DNA from: Cladosporium sp. IMV 00045
Taxonomy: Eukaryota > Ascomycota > Dothideomycetes > Cladosporiales > Cladosporiaceae
Assembly (NCBI GenBank): GCA_001931905.2
Contig: MSJI02000918.1
Span: 62,001 to 126,000, forward strand
Direction of reading: 5' to 3'
DNA length: 64,000 nucleotides
Under the pieces are notes generated by a model that searched no databases, had not been told where the DNA came from, and was given only the letters and a program-made list of their open reading frames with translations. Positions 41,272-53,859 of the stretch are shown one piece after another (position 1 is the first letter of the stretch; every line of letters starts with the position of its first letter). Both the position numbers and the translations under genes were made by a program.

Positions 41272-44200
41272 GCAAATGAAAAAAGAGGCAGGGGCGTCTG
41301 TCTCGTGGCGCATTTTCGTGTTACCTCTCTTTCCCCCTCAAGCAACCCTTCCCCACGAGTCGAGTTTCATGACCCTGTCACAGTGACATGCCTCCTGAGA
41401 AATTCGGTATCATCCGCAAATAAATGCGTTTCACACGATGCACACACTAACAAGGCGCACCCGAGCTCCCCATTGCAACCTGAGCTGCAGTCTCGAGAAG
41501 TTCTGATAACGACATGGTTGCTGTGGTACAGACAACAGGCGTAGCGATTAAGACGAGAATCAAGGGACCACCCGCGGCTCCAGTTGCCGGCCTTCGCTCT
41601 TCACCAACGACAATAATTGATCATGATGACCTATAGTGGACTCCCAAAATCGAGAGCCTCCATTGAGGCAGAGTAGAAACAGAGTAGCGACCAGGAACGA
41701 CGGAATATTGCTTCCGCCGTAATCCTTAACGCCGTCCTCTCGCGGCAAAGCACCCGGCGCAACGGCGCCGCGCATCTCTTAGGGGGAAGGGAAGGGAACG
41801 TGCAAAGGGCGATCGCTTGCTTTTCTTCTTGTCAGATCCTTGGGCTCGTCGCTTACTAGTCAGGTGGGAGGCTAGTAGGTCTTTTGCAGATTCACAAAAG
41901 CCGGTGGTGGCTGGAAGCGAATAACGGGAGGGATTTGCTCTCTTCTGCGGCTGTCACGTTTTGGCTTTTGGCGAGCCCTTCGCGGGCCTCGGTCCGCGGG
42001 TCTGTGTGACACTCTACCTTCGTCCTGAAATGGAAGGCAATGCATGTAATAGCGAACGTTGCCCTTGCCATTAATTGTTCTCAATTGGTGATGCCACCGA
42101 AGCGCTTTCGCGTTCTCCCAAATTTTAGTTTTTGACGAATGCGTGCAATCTCTCGATTTCTCGTTTCGATTGTCCGATGCGTGCGAATTGGGATGTGGAT
42201 TGTTTTTGGAATGGCGAGACGTAGGGTTTGCTCCAATATTGCGCGATGCGTTATATGCAGGTACGAGCAGCACGTACAGGTGTTTGGGATACTGGCAAGT
42301 TAGCACGCATGCTCATCAGATTTGATAATGTGCGAAGACGGCAGAGTCTTTCTCGCTTGCTTCTCGTCCCCTTCGGATGCTTTTGGGCTGAAACTCTGCT
42401 TACTCTGAGCCGCCCTTGGTGTCCACTCCAGCGCGCGTGGCAGGTGTCAAACTTCAAGCGCCACGGCCGCCCTTGAGTGATATCGCCGGCTCTGATATAG
42501 AACGAAGCCGGCTAGAGCTGCAGGATTCCACGTGGTGCAGAAGTTCTCGAACGCTTGGACAGAGGCGCACCCGGAGTCTTGGGCTCGAGCGACCCTGCGG
42601 AGTGCGTCACTTTCCTGCGTTATATGAGCGTTTTTGATGCCGACATCCGTAAAAACTTCTACTTATGCAGGGATGGGTTTCTCGTTCTTGGGTTTGTGCA
42701 CTTCTAAGACAAACGCTGCAAGCTGCAAGTGGAGCGATTTCAAGGGACCTTTTTGCAGAGCCAACGGCGCCGTGGGGATCGAGACATTGTGCACCAATTG
42801 AGAAGCTGGCATGTGGCTCCGGTCATTGTTGGTCGCGCGGTCACTGTGTTAAAGTAGGGATTTTTGAGGTGATCACTGAGCTGACTCGACATCTCGAAAA
42901 CGGTAGTGTAGCTAGGCTAGGAAGGTCAGCATCGCCTCGACCAACAGACGGTTATGCTGCTACAAGCCAGATGCCCCTTGATCTGTCTCATTTCATCGGC
43001 ATCGGCTGATATATTTCACGGTCTCGTATCGCCCTCGAGTAGTGACAGACAGACAGACGTGAGGTCGGCCCTGCTCAGGTAAGACACTCTCAGGGTTTCC
43101 TCAAAAGGACCCTGTGATTCAAGACGTTGTTTGGCGGACCCCGATGCAATATTATCGGGCTCAAGGCGTTGCAGAAATAGGAATGTACATTATTGCATGA
43201 GTGAAGGGTGCCTAAATTGTCGAAATGCTGTGGCATCGTATCGACCGCGAGTCTGACCGAAATCCTGCAATTAGGCTCGCAATTCCCACACAGTATTTGC
43301 CTCGATGATATATATGCTGATCTACCCGAGTCGCCGGGACAGTTCGTTGGATCTCGAATCGAAGTCAGTTGAGCAGCACATCGTTTTCATCTTGGCGGTC
43401 TCCAGAAGAAGTACGTACACCAAGGGCACCTTCCGGATGCAGAAGACGGCATGTTCGTGTCCTTCCCAAGGCCTCATATGCCAGGTATTATTGGCGCGCG
43501 AACAACGTTGCTTCTCAAAGGGATGAAGTTGCTTCCGATCATCCCCACGGCCGGGTTCACTTTAGCAGATACACTTCGGAAGGTGACTCCTATTCAGTGG
43601 GCTCAATTCGGCGGGGTGGCCATGTCCGGCTTCATAGCGCCCCGAGAGCGCTAGCGAAAAACGTCTAGCAAACGTTTTTGGGCGAGGCGTGAAGCTCTGC
43701 TAAGGTCGTGCTTCGGATCGATCAACCGAGCAATCAAAAGGTCCCGAGCCAGCGTTCAGTGACATGCGAGATTCAAAGTCAGTCGTATCTTGGGTACCAA
43801 TTGTCGGGACGATAGCGAGATGGTCATCTCGAATCGAGACCGTTCCCAGATATCGCCAGAAATCTCATAGATCACGATACGATCGTTAGCCCTGCTCCCG
43901 AAAAGACGGATGTAACCAGATACTCGGAGCCTTGCGGAGCACAAAGTAGTCGACCAGGGATGGTTGATTGCAAGGTGGAGATCTGGAGAGAGAACAAGTC
44001 CAGCATTATGCATTTGGTAGACGAGGGCTCGCGCGTGATCAGACACGATTTGTTTAGGGTAGTCCAGCATCATTGCCGGACCGACTTCATGGCTGACCGC
44101 TGATGTGGAATATTCCTGTACAGCGGTGTTGGGGCGCAGTTCGCGGCAGATTGATACCCGTGAGAAACTTGTCGAGGCGTCCAGTCAAGTCATTGATGAA

Positions 44201-45863
44201 GCTTGTCCAATTTCGTTTGCGAGGCGACTTCCACCACCTCACTCAGACCCTTCCTCAGCTCTTTCACATATTGCCTTGTCACTCCGTTGTTCCACTGTCT
44301 TGACTTGATGGTCTCTTTCGTCAGCTTTGGTCGAGCGACATGCGGCGAATTGATTATTGGCTAGTCATTCACATATCTGTCTACTCGCCAATCGCGGCGG
44401 ATTCCGGCTCCACAATCCTTTTTTTTCCCTTGCCAGCGCATTGGCTCTATGATCGTTGCCTTCTGTCGCCAAGGGCATCCCACTAGATTGCAGAGCGTTA
44501 GACGAGTGGGCCTTGATGGGCATACACGAGACGAGCTCATCAGCAGCCCTGCCTCCATATACTACTACTAGCACTGGCGGCCATATGGCGCCATGATTAC
44601 GACCAGGGATTTGCGTCGCAGACGGATCAATACATCCAGGACCCGCCGGGCATGCCCGATGCGGACGTCGATTTCCACGACGCTCGCAAATGACACGACG
44701 GCGTGGCTGTACAGGCTCGCCAATGGCCACGAGCCGCCCCTGGGCGTGGACGGATGCGGGCATGCCTCGAAGACAGAGGGCAGGCAGCGTGTTCGCCATG
44801 TCAGCAGCGCTGCAGTTGAGCTGGCCGCAGGCGACAACGGGTTGGATCAAGCACCCCGTCATATCGCAGAGCGAGTCCTCCGCACGGCCATTGGAGGTGT
44901 TGCGCAGGGCTAATGTTGGGCTATGCGGAGGATGATCGCCTAGGCTTTTGCGCGGGCCCAGCGCCACAGCGTCCAATTCGCTGGCCACCCGGTCTGTGTT
45001 GCGGTCGCAGATATCTTGCTCTACCGGGCCTGTCCACTCCCCATCCTGGACCTGCACCGCAAAAGGCACCTGGCTCCGGCGCTGTCAACACACTTGACAC
45101 GGCCGTCTGTGCGAATCTCCCCACGCTGCTGTCCCCTCCCACTACTCACACACACCCATACCCATCGTGTCCCACATTGGCACCTAGCGTCAGAGCGTGC
45201 TCCCTACCCTGCACTGGAGCCTGTGGCTGCCCTACCCTCGTCTGATGGCCTCAACCCTGGCCTCGCGCCGCCGTCGCCGCCGCCCACTTGGGAGATGCAG
45301 CCAGCCAGCATGGATGATGCCCATGCTGCCATGCCCTACTCTGCCTGGCCCCCGCGCTCTTCCTTCTGGCTCGTCGCTGACGCCACCCCAAAAGCGCCAG
45401 GGCCCTCTGACTTGCACCCTGGCGCAGACCATCATCCGTGGTGAACGCTCTTCCCTCGCGCCGAACCGCGAGTCCGTACTGCCCTAGTGCTCCATCGCTC
45501 CATCGTCTCCGCAACTGGTTTGCCTCGCATGCATCTTAAGCACGCCCATGCCCGTCGTAAGCCAACTCGTCCTGCACCTATCTTTCCCTTTCCTGCATAT
45601 GCGCATAGGAGGCAGCATGCCTCCCGGTTCCTTCGCCTCCTATTACACTCGCGTGCACCGTCTGTCCATTCCAATCTCGGATCCGCCCTGCAGCTTTCGC
45701 CGTTGCCGTTCAAGCCGCTGATCCCACACCCAAGCCGCCGTGCAAGGTTGCACCTACATACATTCGTTCGATCGACTTTTTGATCGTTTGCGTTCAAGTG
45801 CCGCACGCAGCCCTCTCTGTGTTCCCGCCACCCGGCACCTCCCCTACGCACATCGACGCAATA
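41272..45863. other. 4.6-kb gene-poor region
   Basis: The largest gap of the window. No ORF here has a recognisable domain. The longest open frames (44365-45069 minus; 42665-43009 plus) look like chance frames in GC-rich DNA. No terminal repeats, transposase or reverse-transcriptase motifs were seen. From about 44.9 kb to 45.86 kb the + strand is strongly CT-rich with small upstream ORFs, consistent with a long leader of the CENP-B-like gene. 42.4-43.7 kb might be an old degenerate element. Confidence 0.4.
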
Positions 45864-47632
45864 ATGGCAGACGAGAAACACCAGTCTGCCTTTCAGTCGT
45901 CTCCGTCTATGAATTGGGGAAGAAGCCCAAACATCTACCCTCATTCGCATCATGGTACTCCAGCCCAGGAATATTCCAACTTCAACTTCGGTTCGCCGCA
46001 CATATCTCTACCTTCCAGCACTTTCGACAACAACATGTCTCAACGACCTGTTCATCAGCAATTGCAGCCTTTGGTGATGCCGCAGTGGCCATCAATGCTC
46101 AACAGTCAATCGCATTCGACCTTTCAACCCAACTACCCTCAGCCTGTGCAACCAATACAGCCCATGGCGTTGGCGCCTCTCCCGACGCCGGTGTCAGCAA
46201 CGTCGACGAGATCGACATCAACGCCCCGCAAGACGTTGACAGATCTCGATCGAAAAGCCATGTGCCAGTACGCCGAGGACAACCCAACGGCGAAGCAGAC
46301 TGAGATTGGAGGTTCGTTGCCTCTATCACCGTTCGATGAATTGCAGCTGATCCCTCAATAGCACGATTTGGCGTTGAAAGAAGGTTCGGACAGATGCCAT
46401 ATTCTGTGATGGAGAATGTTACTGACCTCGCGTATAGCACGGTATCCAAAGTACTTCGACAAAAAGAGAAATACCTTTTCCAAGACGATGGCAGCCGATC
46501 GCCTGCCAAGCGTCCCAAAGGCCGATCCCCTGACATTGAACGTGCTCTTGCCGTATGGGCAAAGAACCAGGTAGGACCTTCAATTTCATTATGGAAAACA
46601 TGAGACCCATTCTGACGTTCAATGCAGGAGAAAAAGGGGGTCCCTCTATCCGACGACTTGATCCGCCAAACAGCGCAGGCGTTCTCTGCGACCTCAAGTA
46701 ACCCGGACACCCAGGCGACCTTGAGCACCAGTTGGCTGGAGAAGTTCAAATTGAAAAACAACTTGATGGGCGCGCGGTCCAGGAAAAGCTCGCTCGCTCC
46801 TGATGACGCCGACGATGCTTCGTTCACAGCATCGGCCTCACACACACCTAATAATGCATCACCGAACTCGCAACAGACATTGAGTTCTCCTTCCGCAGAA
46901 GAAATGCACGGTGGGGGCCATCATGAGGGCATGAGCATGAAACACTCAGAAGGCTTTAATGACTACAGCAGAGGCACGCAATTCCACTCACAGAGTCAAA
47001 CGTCTCTGAGCACTGCCTTCACGGAAGCCCCGTCTTCTTTCTCACCCACACCCCTGAGTCCGACGTCCCCTTTCTTCACACCAGATTCTGCGATATCAGC
47101 AGATTCGTTCGTCCAACAACCACCGTTGCGGCAAATGCACACCGTGCCATCCAATGCCCCAACTGCCAATTCCAACACGAATGCAGCCTCAGCAAAACCA
47201 AGGAGTCGGACCCTTCCCATCCTCGACCACTACATGTCCGACAACATGACCAATGGCAGCTCCTCCGAACCCACGCCCAGATACATCGCCTCAAACATGC
47301 TTGACTCTTCCCTCGACGACCTTCCCGACCCACTTCCCAACCTCAACTCCGCAGTACAAGGCCTTCACGGCGAGGGCGGCCGACCACACACCATCACACC
47401 TTCAGACATGATGCGCCCGCCGCCACTGCCCACGAGCATGTCTGCGCCGCGGTCTCTTACCCCTTCCTCAGCCTCGAACATGTCCGCCACGAGTCCCGAG
47501 GAAGCCCGCAAAGCCATGGAAGTGGTCTTGAGCTTCTTCGAGCAGCAGCCGAATGGCTATCTGGACCTGCAAGAGAGCATCACCGTCGGTAAGCTCATGG
47601 AGAAGCTTCGACTGCAAGCTAGGGCGAGCTGA
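45864..47632 (+). CDS. CENP-B-type HTH DNA-binding protein
   Basis: Exons 45864-46311, 46362-46383 (22 nt), 46438-46570 and 46628-47632 give 535 residues. Residues about 120-180 form a CENP-B N-terminal (Psq-like) helix-turn-helix: TLTDLDRKAMCQYAEDN, then TEIGARFGVERSTVSKVLRQ, where ARFGVERS comes from the 22-nt exon. A second CENP-B-type HTH follows (PDIERALAVWAKNQEKKGVP and TSWLEKFKLKNNLMGARSR). The rest is Ser/Pro/Gln/Asn-rich, with a C-terminal helical segment EEARKAMEVVLSFFEQQPNG. There is no DDE transposase domain, so this is a host regulator related in layout to Pdc2/Abp1-type proteins rather than a mobile element. Target genes are unknown. Confidence 0.82.
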
Positions 47633-48618
47633 TAGAAAGACGCATTCGCCGGTACCCAAAGTCGCACTGTTGGCTTCTTGCGCCTCCGAACCCTTTATCA
47701 ACTCTCCGACTATCCTTTGGACGGTATTAATTTTGTATATTGGCACATTTTGTGGGATCTCCTTTCATCTCGGCACGTATTGGCTTTCTTCTCTTATGTT
47801 TTCTCCTCTTTTCCCCCTCCACTTTCGGCTCACATCATAGCAGGCGGCGGTGTTCTATTTGCATCACATTTCACATTTCCCAGGTTCGGGAAACTATATT
47901 CTTCTTTTTTCATTTTACGGCGATTTCGACGGAACGGGCGACACGAAAGAAAAGTCCATCTCACAAAAACAAATTGGCACAAAGCACATAGGCACGAAAC
48001 TTACTCAATCGCGGCGGTGGAAGAAGGCAAACAAGAAACAATTCCACAACACCCGAAAACAGGGGCACAGAAACCCCCAACCTAACACCCAAAGGGCAAA
48101 CCGACAAGACGGCAAGGAATAGAGGAGGAAGAATTTTGGGAATGCGGGAACCAAGGAAAATCATCATTTGTTCATCTTACAGGGATATCCCTCGCCAAAC
48201 AAGAGGCAAGGCAAGACGGAAAAAGGAAAAAGAGGGGAAGACTATTGCACAGATGCTGCTCACGCGGCTTGGGACATGGGTTTTTCTGGGAAAGAACGAT
48301 TGGTAGAGAAAAGGTGGGAAGAAAGGGGCCTGGATTTTTCGGTTTCGTGGCGGGGATCGGGGAGTGTGGGAGTTGGGTGGTTTCTGGCAAGGGCTTTGAT
48401 CTTGCGATGGGAGGGTCTGGGCGGGAGGGGACATTACGATAATTTTTCATTTCTCGTTTCTTATCCCCTTTGTTGAAGGGAGCTCTACGGGATTCTTTTT
48501 GGAGCTGGTATCTTGTACTATTCTCTCGGTTCTGGCATGTTCGTCACTCGCTTGACTTGTTTCACTTCGTTGCTGTGGATTTTCACAAGGCTGGCGTTCA
48601 TTCGTTCGTTCAATTTCA
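47633..48618. other. Convergent 3' region, no gene recognised
   Basis: About 1 kb between the ends of two convergent genes. Pyrimidine-rich then purine-rich stretches; open frames on both strands are low-complexity. Probably 3' UTRs. Confidence 0.4.
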
Positions 48619-51378
48619 TCATTGCTCCTCTGCGATCTCGGGGAATAGGCGCATGACTATCAACTCGACGACCTCGACTATGAGATGCTTGTTGATATAA
48701 GCATCGGCGAACAGATCCAGCGAATCCTCCACGTCCTCCCGCGCCGAATCGACGTCGTCGGTCGCGAAGAACTTGGCCCGAACATAAGGCGGCACGACTT
48801 CCACAATCGCGCGCGCGCACTCGCGCCTGATGGCGACGATTTCGTCTTCGGATGGCGGCACGCGTGCTGGGCCGAGGGCGTTGTCGGGAAAGATGGCGCT
48901 GCGGACAGCCTGCAGGGCGGGCGGCAAGAGCGCTGGATTGAGTATACGGGTGTGGATGGCGTGGGATAGCAGCCTGGGTGGAGTTTGAACAATAGTGGTT
49001 AGCGGACGTGTATCCTGGGAGCTTTGCGCGCCTCGGCCATGCCATGTGAAAGTGAAGCTGTCCATCTGACATGTAACGTGAGCACTCGCATATGTGGGTA
49101 TGCAGAAGTCTGGAGGGGGAGGGAACAAAGGACGTGTCGCGAAGGATGCGCAAGGTCGAGAGCTGTGCGTGAGGTGTGACTCGTATCCGGGGACCGCTCG
49201 GGGAACGCGGCAGTCGCATTTTCTTGAACAATGGCTGGGCGCATTTGTTTGAAAGGCGGTAGCGAGTATCGAATGAAGGCTGGCCTTGCATTCTTCTGGT
49301 GATGTTGACGTGGTGTGTATCACCTGGAAGGTAGGAGGTTGATTTCTGGTATATTGCAAGATCCCGGATCCTTGTCGTGTCGAGCTCAGAGTTTGGGTGT
49401 GGCCCACGGGAAGCCGTTGTGCCGCACGGGATGGTGGTTGGCGTGAATGGCCCGTCAGGCCCGAGCCATGAGTATTATGAACGCAGACGATGATCCGTCT
49501 CTACTGGAACCTGCCATGAGATGGTGTGTTGGCGGTCTTTTTGTTGAAGCAAGGCTGCCCAACAAAACGAGCCGAAGCTCTTTAATTTGTTGGCCACGCT
49601 TGAGCAAATTGAGCGCCCGCTGTGCCATTGACGAGGTTTCAAGGAGTGACGAATGCGTCTTAGCATGGCCCTGTAAGTACATGCATGTCGCATAAGCTCC
49701 AAGGGTTGTTGGTTGCGGGGTCGAAGTGCGAAGCAAAAAGCCGGCTGAAGACAGCCACAGAATGAGCCATCATGCATGTCGATAAGACACGGCTGATCAA
49801 CGGGCGGGCCGCCAGGAGATGACATTGGCGGGATGAAAGTCATATGACTTTTAGCACATGCGGCCGCCCGTTCGTGCAGGCCTGGTGGCTTTTTCTGAGG
49901 GCGAATAATCCAAGCGAAGCGCAACAACGCAGTTCTGAGTGGAGGAACAAACGATTCCCAACGGCGCTATCGTACCAGCTTGCTGCGACGAGGGTATGTT
50001 GAGTGAAAGAAGGAAACTAGTTTCGACTTACCTATCCAATCTGCTGTCCGTGTAACACACCTGCCCGGGACCGTATAATGAAATCCATTGCATCAAGGAC
50101 AGCATACCTGTCAGCCATGGCATTCGATCCGTGAGTCGAGTGAGCTTTGACAATGAGGTCCAGATCGCCATGCCGAGTATTGGGGGCTTCTGAGAATCGA
50201 TATTGCAGTCGAGGCTGTCATCATCGCCAATAACGTCAGCCCTTGTTGTGCCATCGATTTTGGCGCCGTGGGGTTCGACAGATCGCATCGGCAACGCTGA
50301 CGCTTGCATGATGGTGGTCACCGAAGAGCGTAGTAGAAGCCAAGCAAGCCACAACGACTGTATCAGAGCCCAGAAACCACTGTTCAACGCGTCTATTCGA
50401 CTGCGTCTGGGCTCTTGGATCGACCGGTGGGATGCACCCCCTTCCTTGGAAAGAAGGCCAAACTGGGCGAGACGGTCGGTGTCCTGCGGATTTGAAGGCT
50501 GAGGGCCAGGGCTGAGTTCGGGCCGAACAGTGTAAATGATCTTTGTGACACCTTCCCATATCAGCCAGCTCTCACTAGCCTTGCCGCATATGCCGTTGTG
50601 GAATATCATTTCTGACAATATTTCAGATACTAAGACTTGCAGACATGGGTTTTGGTGCTCTTCATGCGGCAAAAGGAGCGCAAGGGCACGGTTCACCACC
50701 ATCTGGCACCAGGCACTTTCGTTCTCCTGTTGGTCGGTCAAAGCATCCGGGGAGTTCGGGACCGGCGTTAATGCATGGTGCGGTCGTAGAGCATGGTAGA
50801 CAATGCGGTTTGAAGAACTGGACGTTGAAGGGTGCAGGCTTTGTGCAGATATGCGGACGGCTGTTTCGTGATATCAGCAGGTTGGCCAAGATGCTGATAT
50901 TGACTGCAGACTCACCTTCAATATGCTCGGCTACGATAGCTGGCAGCTCATCGACCACAAGACTCTCCAGATCAACTTGTCTCAGGCGCTGTTCCAGGCC
51001 ACGGGTACAATGCGCAATTATTTGGACGACGTTGGCAACAAAATCCTGGTCCGGTGTTATTTTGTTGTACCAAGTCTGGACGAACAGATTCAGGACGACA
51101 GCGATGAGGGCGTATAGCTGCAGATCAATCTCGTTCGAACTGGTCAGAGGCGGCAGCAGTTCGTCCAAGGACTTGCTATCGTTCTCATCTGATGAGTCTC
51201 CCGGGGCAGTAGATGCGCCGTTGTTCTTGCAGAGAGTACGCTTGATGTAGCTGATGGTGGCCTCGTCTTGGGCTTTTCCCGGCTGGCCGTTCTGCTGCTT
51301 CTCATCTCGGCCAATGAGATTATTGATCCTGCTTGCTTGACGACCATGGCGAGGTGGCCGTCGAATGCCTTGTGCCAT
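48619..51378 (-). CDS. PXA-domain protein
   Basis: Exons 50916-51378, 50032-50860 and 48619-48973 join in frame to give 548 residues. The PXA (PX-associated) domain begins near residue 65 with LPPLTSSNEIDLQLYALIAV, continues VQIIAHCTRGLEQRLRQVDL and HIEAVRISAQ, ALRPHHALTPVP, and CQMVVNRALALLLP. The third exon supplies DRLLSHAIHTRILNPALLPP and the terminal helix ADAYINKHLIVEVVELIVMR, the usual C-terminal part of fungal PXA-only proteins. PXA domains occur in sorting nexins and lipid-transfer-like endosomal proteins; no PX or RGS domain is present. The last intron is 1,058 nt, far above the local norm, and an ATG inside it (near 49060) could start a short isoform with the last exon. Confidence 0.8.
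48974..50031 (-). other. Long intron of the PXA gene
   Basis: Donor GTAAGT at 50031 and acceptor CACCCAG at 48974, with a CTAAC branch-like site about 20 nt before the acceptor. No recognisable protein lies inside. It may contain an inserted element or a regulatory RNA. Confidence 0.6.
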
Positions 51379-52187
51379 GTTTTGTGTCAACGGGCCGTGA
51401 ATATATCATAGCCACGCGAGGTGTTCAGGGAGGTAGGTCAAGCAGGCCGACGAGGGGTGAGAAGTCTCATTCGCATGCATCCAGTGTTCGTGAATTACGG
51501 CTGATATTTTCCAGGTTAGCACTCTCAAATTTGTCCGGTATAATGGCCACCATCCAGAGAGAGGTCAGCGCAAGCCGATATGCTCACTCGCCGACGATAC
51601 GAGTGCCTTAGCGGCCTTGATGCCTGAAACTCCAGCTCGGCAGAGCTTCGGCAAAACACGATGGCGTGCTCGACTCCTTGCACCATCTACGCGACGTGAC
51701 CTCAGAAAAGGGTCAAAACACCTACTACACCTCCCGATATGCCTATACCAATGCCATACTGTTGCCCGCGAGTCTCTGCTTTACCTGACACCCATTGTGC
51801 GGCGCATCGCAGAGTATACCACCGCTCAAACTGGACACGTAAGAGATACCGGATCGAGCCTTAGTGCGCCCAACACTGGCCAAATCACGCACGCTGCCGG
51901 ATCCAATAATGCTCTCCCTGCCCTTCGCAGGCGTGGCATTCTGCCCTCCGCCGCAGCAAATCCTGTGACTTATTACACTCGGTTCAGAGCTCCGACGAAG
52001 CTGACCATAATGGAGTTTGCTTGCGGAAAAGGTCGGCTCAAGACAGTAGATGTAGCATTGTCTGCATGCTATAAGGTGTCGGCGTGAATGGCATGCCAGA
52101 CTTGACTTTTCTCCCTTCATCAACTCCTCCGTGAGGCTGTTATAGGCATCGCTGGCGTACTAACAGACTCACCGAACGTCAGAGACC
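51379..52187. other. Divergent intergenic region
   Basis: Between the PXA gene (reading left) and cysteine dioxygenase (reading right). No gene recognised; two promoters expected. Confidence 0.4.
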
Positions 52188-53195
52188 ATGCTGTCCAGAC
52201 TTACCGCTCGTGGCAAAAGCCAACTGGGTCTCTCCCCGATCCGCTCCACTCTCTCGGACCGTTTATTACTGGGACGGTCACATCATACTTGCTCTTCCCC
52301 ATACACTTTTCCAGTCGTCCGTAGTCGTCGTTGTTCCCTCCACCTCGCTACAAACACCTCTCCACGTCTGTATCAAGGATACATACCAGCGCAAATCCAG
52401 CCCGTGATGCAGTCCATCTCCGCAAGCCCTAGGGACTCTACCCGTCCGACGCCGGAGCCCGCTGACAGCTTCGAGGGTCTTGTAGCATCCATCAATAAGA
52501 TTCTTGGTCCGAGCAATGGCATAGACAGCGCCGGCGTCAACGTACAAGACCTCCAAGATGCCATGCAGGCCTATTCATCACGTGAAGCAGACTGGGCCAA
52601 ATACGCCATGGCCGACCCCAGTCGTGCCTACACCCGCAACCTGGTCGACAACTGCAACGGCAAATCCAATGCCTTGATTCTCGTCTGGACTCCTGGTAAA
52701 GGCAGTCCCGTCCACGACCACGCCAACGCCCACTGCGTCATGAAAGTCCTCAAAGGCACGTTAAGGGAAACGCTTTATGGGTGGCCATGCCAACGATCAT
52801 CCAACCCAGCCTCCTGCGCCTCAGCAGCACAACCGTCCGACCCCAGTTGTCCAAACCCTGTTCACACATGCTCTGCCGGACCAGAACCACTAGAGCCTGC
52901 GGCATTGCAAGTGCAGAGAGACATGGCGTACGGCCAGGATCAGGTCACTTACATGAGCGACAAGCTAGGCTTGCACCGCATCACCAACCCCAGCGATACC
53001 GAATACGCCGTGAGCTTACATCTGTACACGGTAGGTGAATGCCCCTATGCCCATCCCATCGCCAGAAAAACTGACACTCACATCTAGCCACCAAACGCCG
53101 CCAAACGGGGCTGCCACATCTTCGACCCGTCCACGGGGAAGAAGAGCCACGTCAGTCAATGTGGCTTCTACTCTGAGTTTGGCCAAAAGCTATGA
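52188..53195 (+). CDS. CDO1: Cysteine dioxygenase
   Basis: Exons 52188-53030 and 53088-53195 give 316 residues. The enzyme oxidises L-cysteine to cysteine sulfinate. The iron ligands are His176 and His178 (SPVHDHANAHC) and His263 (LGLHRI). Cys183 and Tyr280 (SLHLYTPP) correspond to the Cys-Tyr crosslink pair of mammalian CDO. Two features are unusual: an N-terminal extension of about 75-90 residues rich in Arg/Ser/Thr, which could be a mitochondrial presequence (Met74 is an alternative start giving the normal length), and a Cys/Ser/Pro-rich insert of about 33 residues between strands (200-235). The last exon carries PNAAKRGCHIFDPSTGKKSH. Confidence 0.92.
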
Positions 53196-53859
53196 AGTGG
53201 CTGATTGATATATGAAGACTGTCACAGCGACAACGAGCACAGCAGATTGATGATCCCCCCTCTTTGTTTTTTCCTTGATTTTTTTTTTTTTAGCGATGGA
53301 GTTACGGTGAACATGTACCGACCAAGCAACGCACTTCGGTCCCTCAACGGCCAATGCACGTGGATGGACGGCGGATAATGTGACGAGGAACGATCTATTA
53401 CGGGTTCAACAGAATGGTCATCTTACGGCTGTGAGGATCTTCCCCTCCAGATGAAATTAGATTTAGTAACAAAACAACGAATGGATTGGAATTCCACAAT
53501 AACCACTCTTGCGCTGCGGCTGTGCGGGTTTGAAAGTCGAAGAAAAATGCAAAGCCTGGAAGATCACGCAATATTGCCGGATTGTGAGTAATAATGCATG
53601 CTTTGCTGTCTTTTTCCCAGCGCAACTTTTCCCATGTGCAAAAGAGTGTGTCGATGTCGATTGCGCCAGGAACGGGATCGCAGCAGCAAATGGCAGCAGC
53701 AGTTAAAGACATCGGTGTCGTTCTTTCTCTTTTTCTTTTTCCATCACATCAAAACATCACCCACTTTGTGCTGAAACAAGTCTGATGGCCTTTGGAGCAT
53801 GTTCTGAATTTATTTGCATAATGTACAAGCGACTATAGTATTAATGTTCAAACTGCCCT
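53196..53859. other. Convergent 3' region, no gene recognised
   Basis: Between two convergent genes. It includes a run of 13 T near 53279. Nothing recognisable on either strand. Confidence 0.4.

Noticed and set aside
44365..45069. 234-codon minus-strand open frame
   Set aside because: Cys/Arg/Pro-rich chance-like composition with overlapping frames on the other strand; no domain or splice context.
41272..45863. Transposon or RIP-degraded repeat
   Set aside because: No terminal repeats, target duplications, transposase or reverse-transcriptase motifs, and no strong AT bias as expected after repeat-induced point mutation.
45864..47632. CENP-B-like gene as a Pogo/Tc1 transposase
   Set aside because: Only the DNA-binding HTH part is present; the C-terminus is Ser/Pro-rich and has no DDE catalytic domain or inverted repeats.
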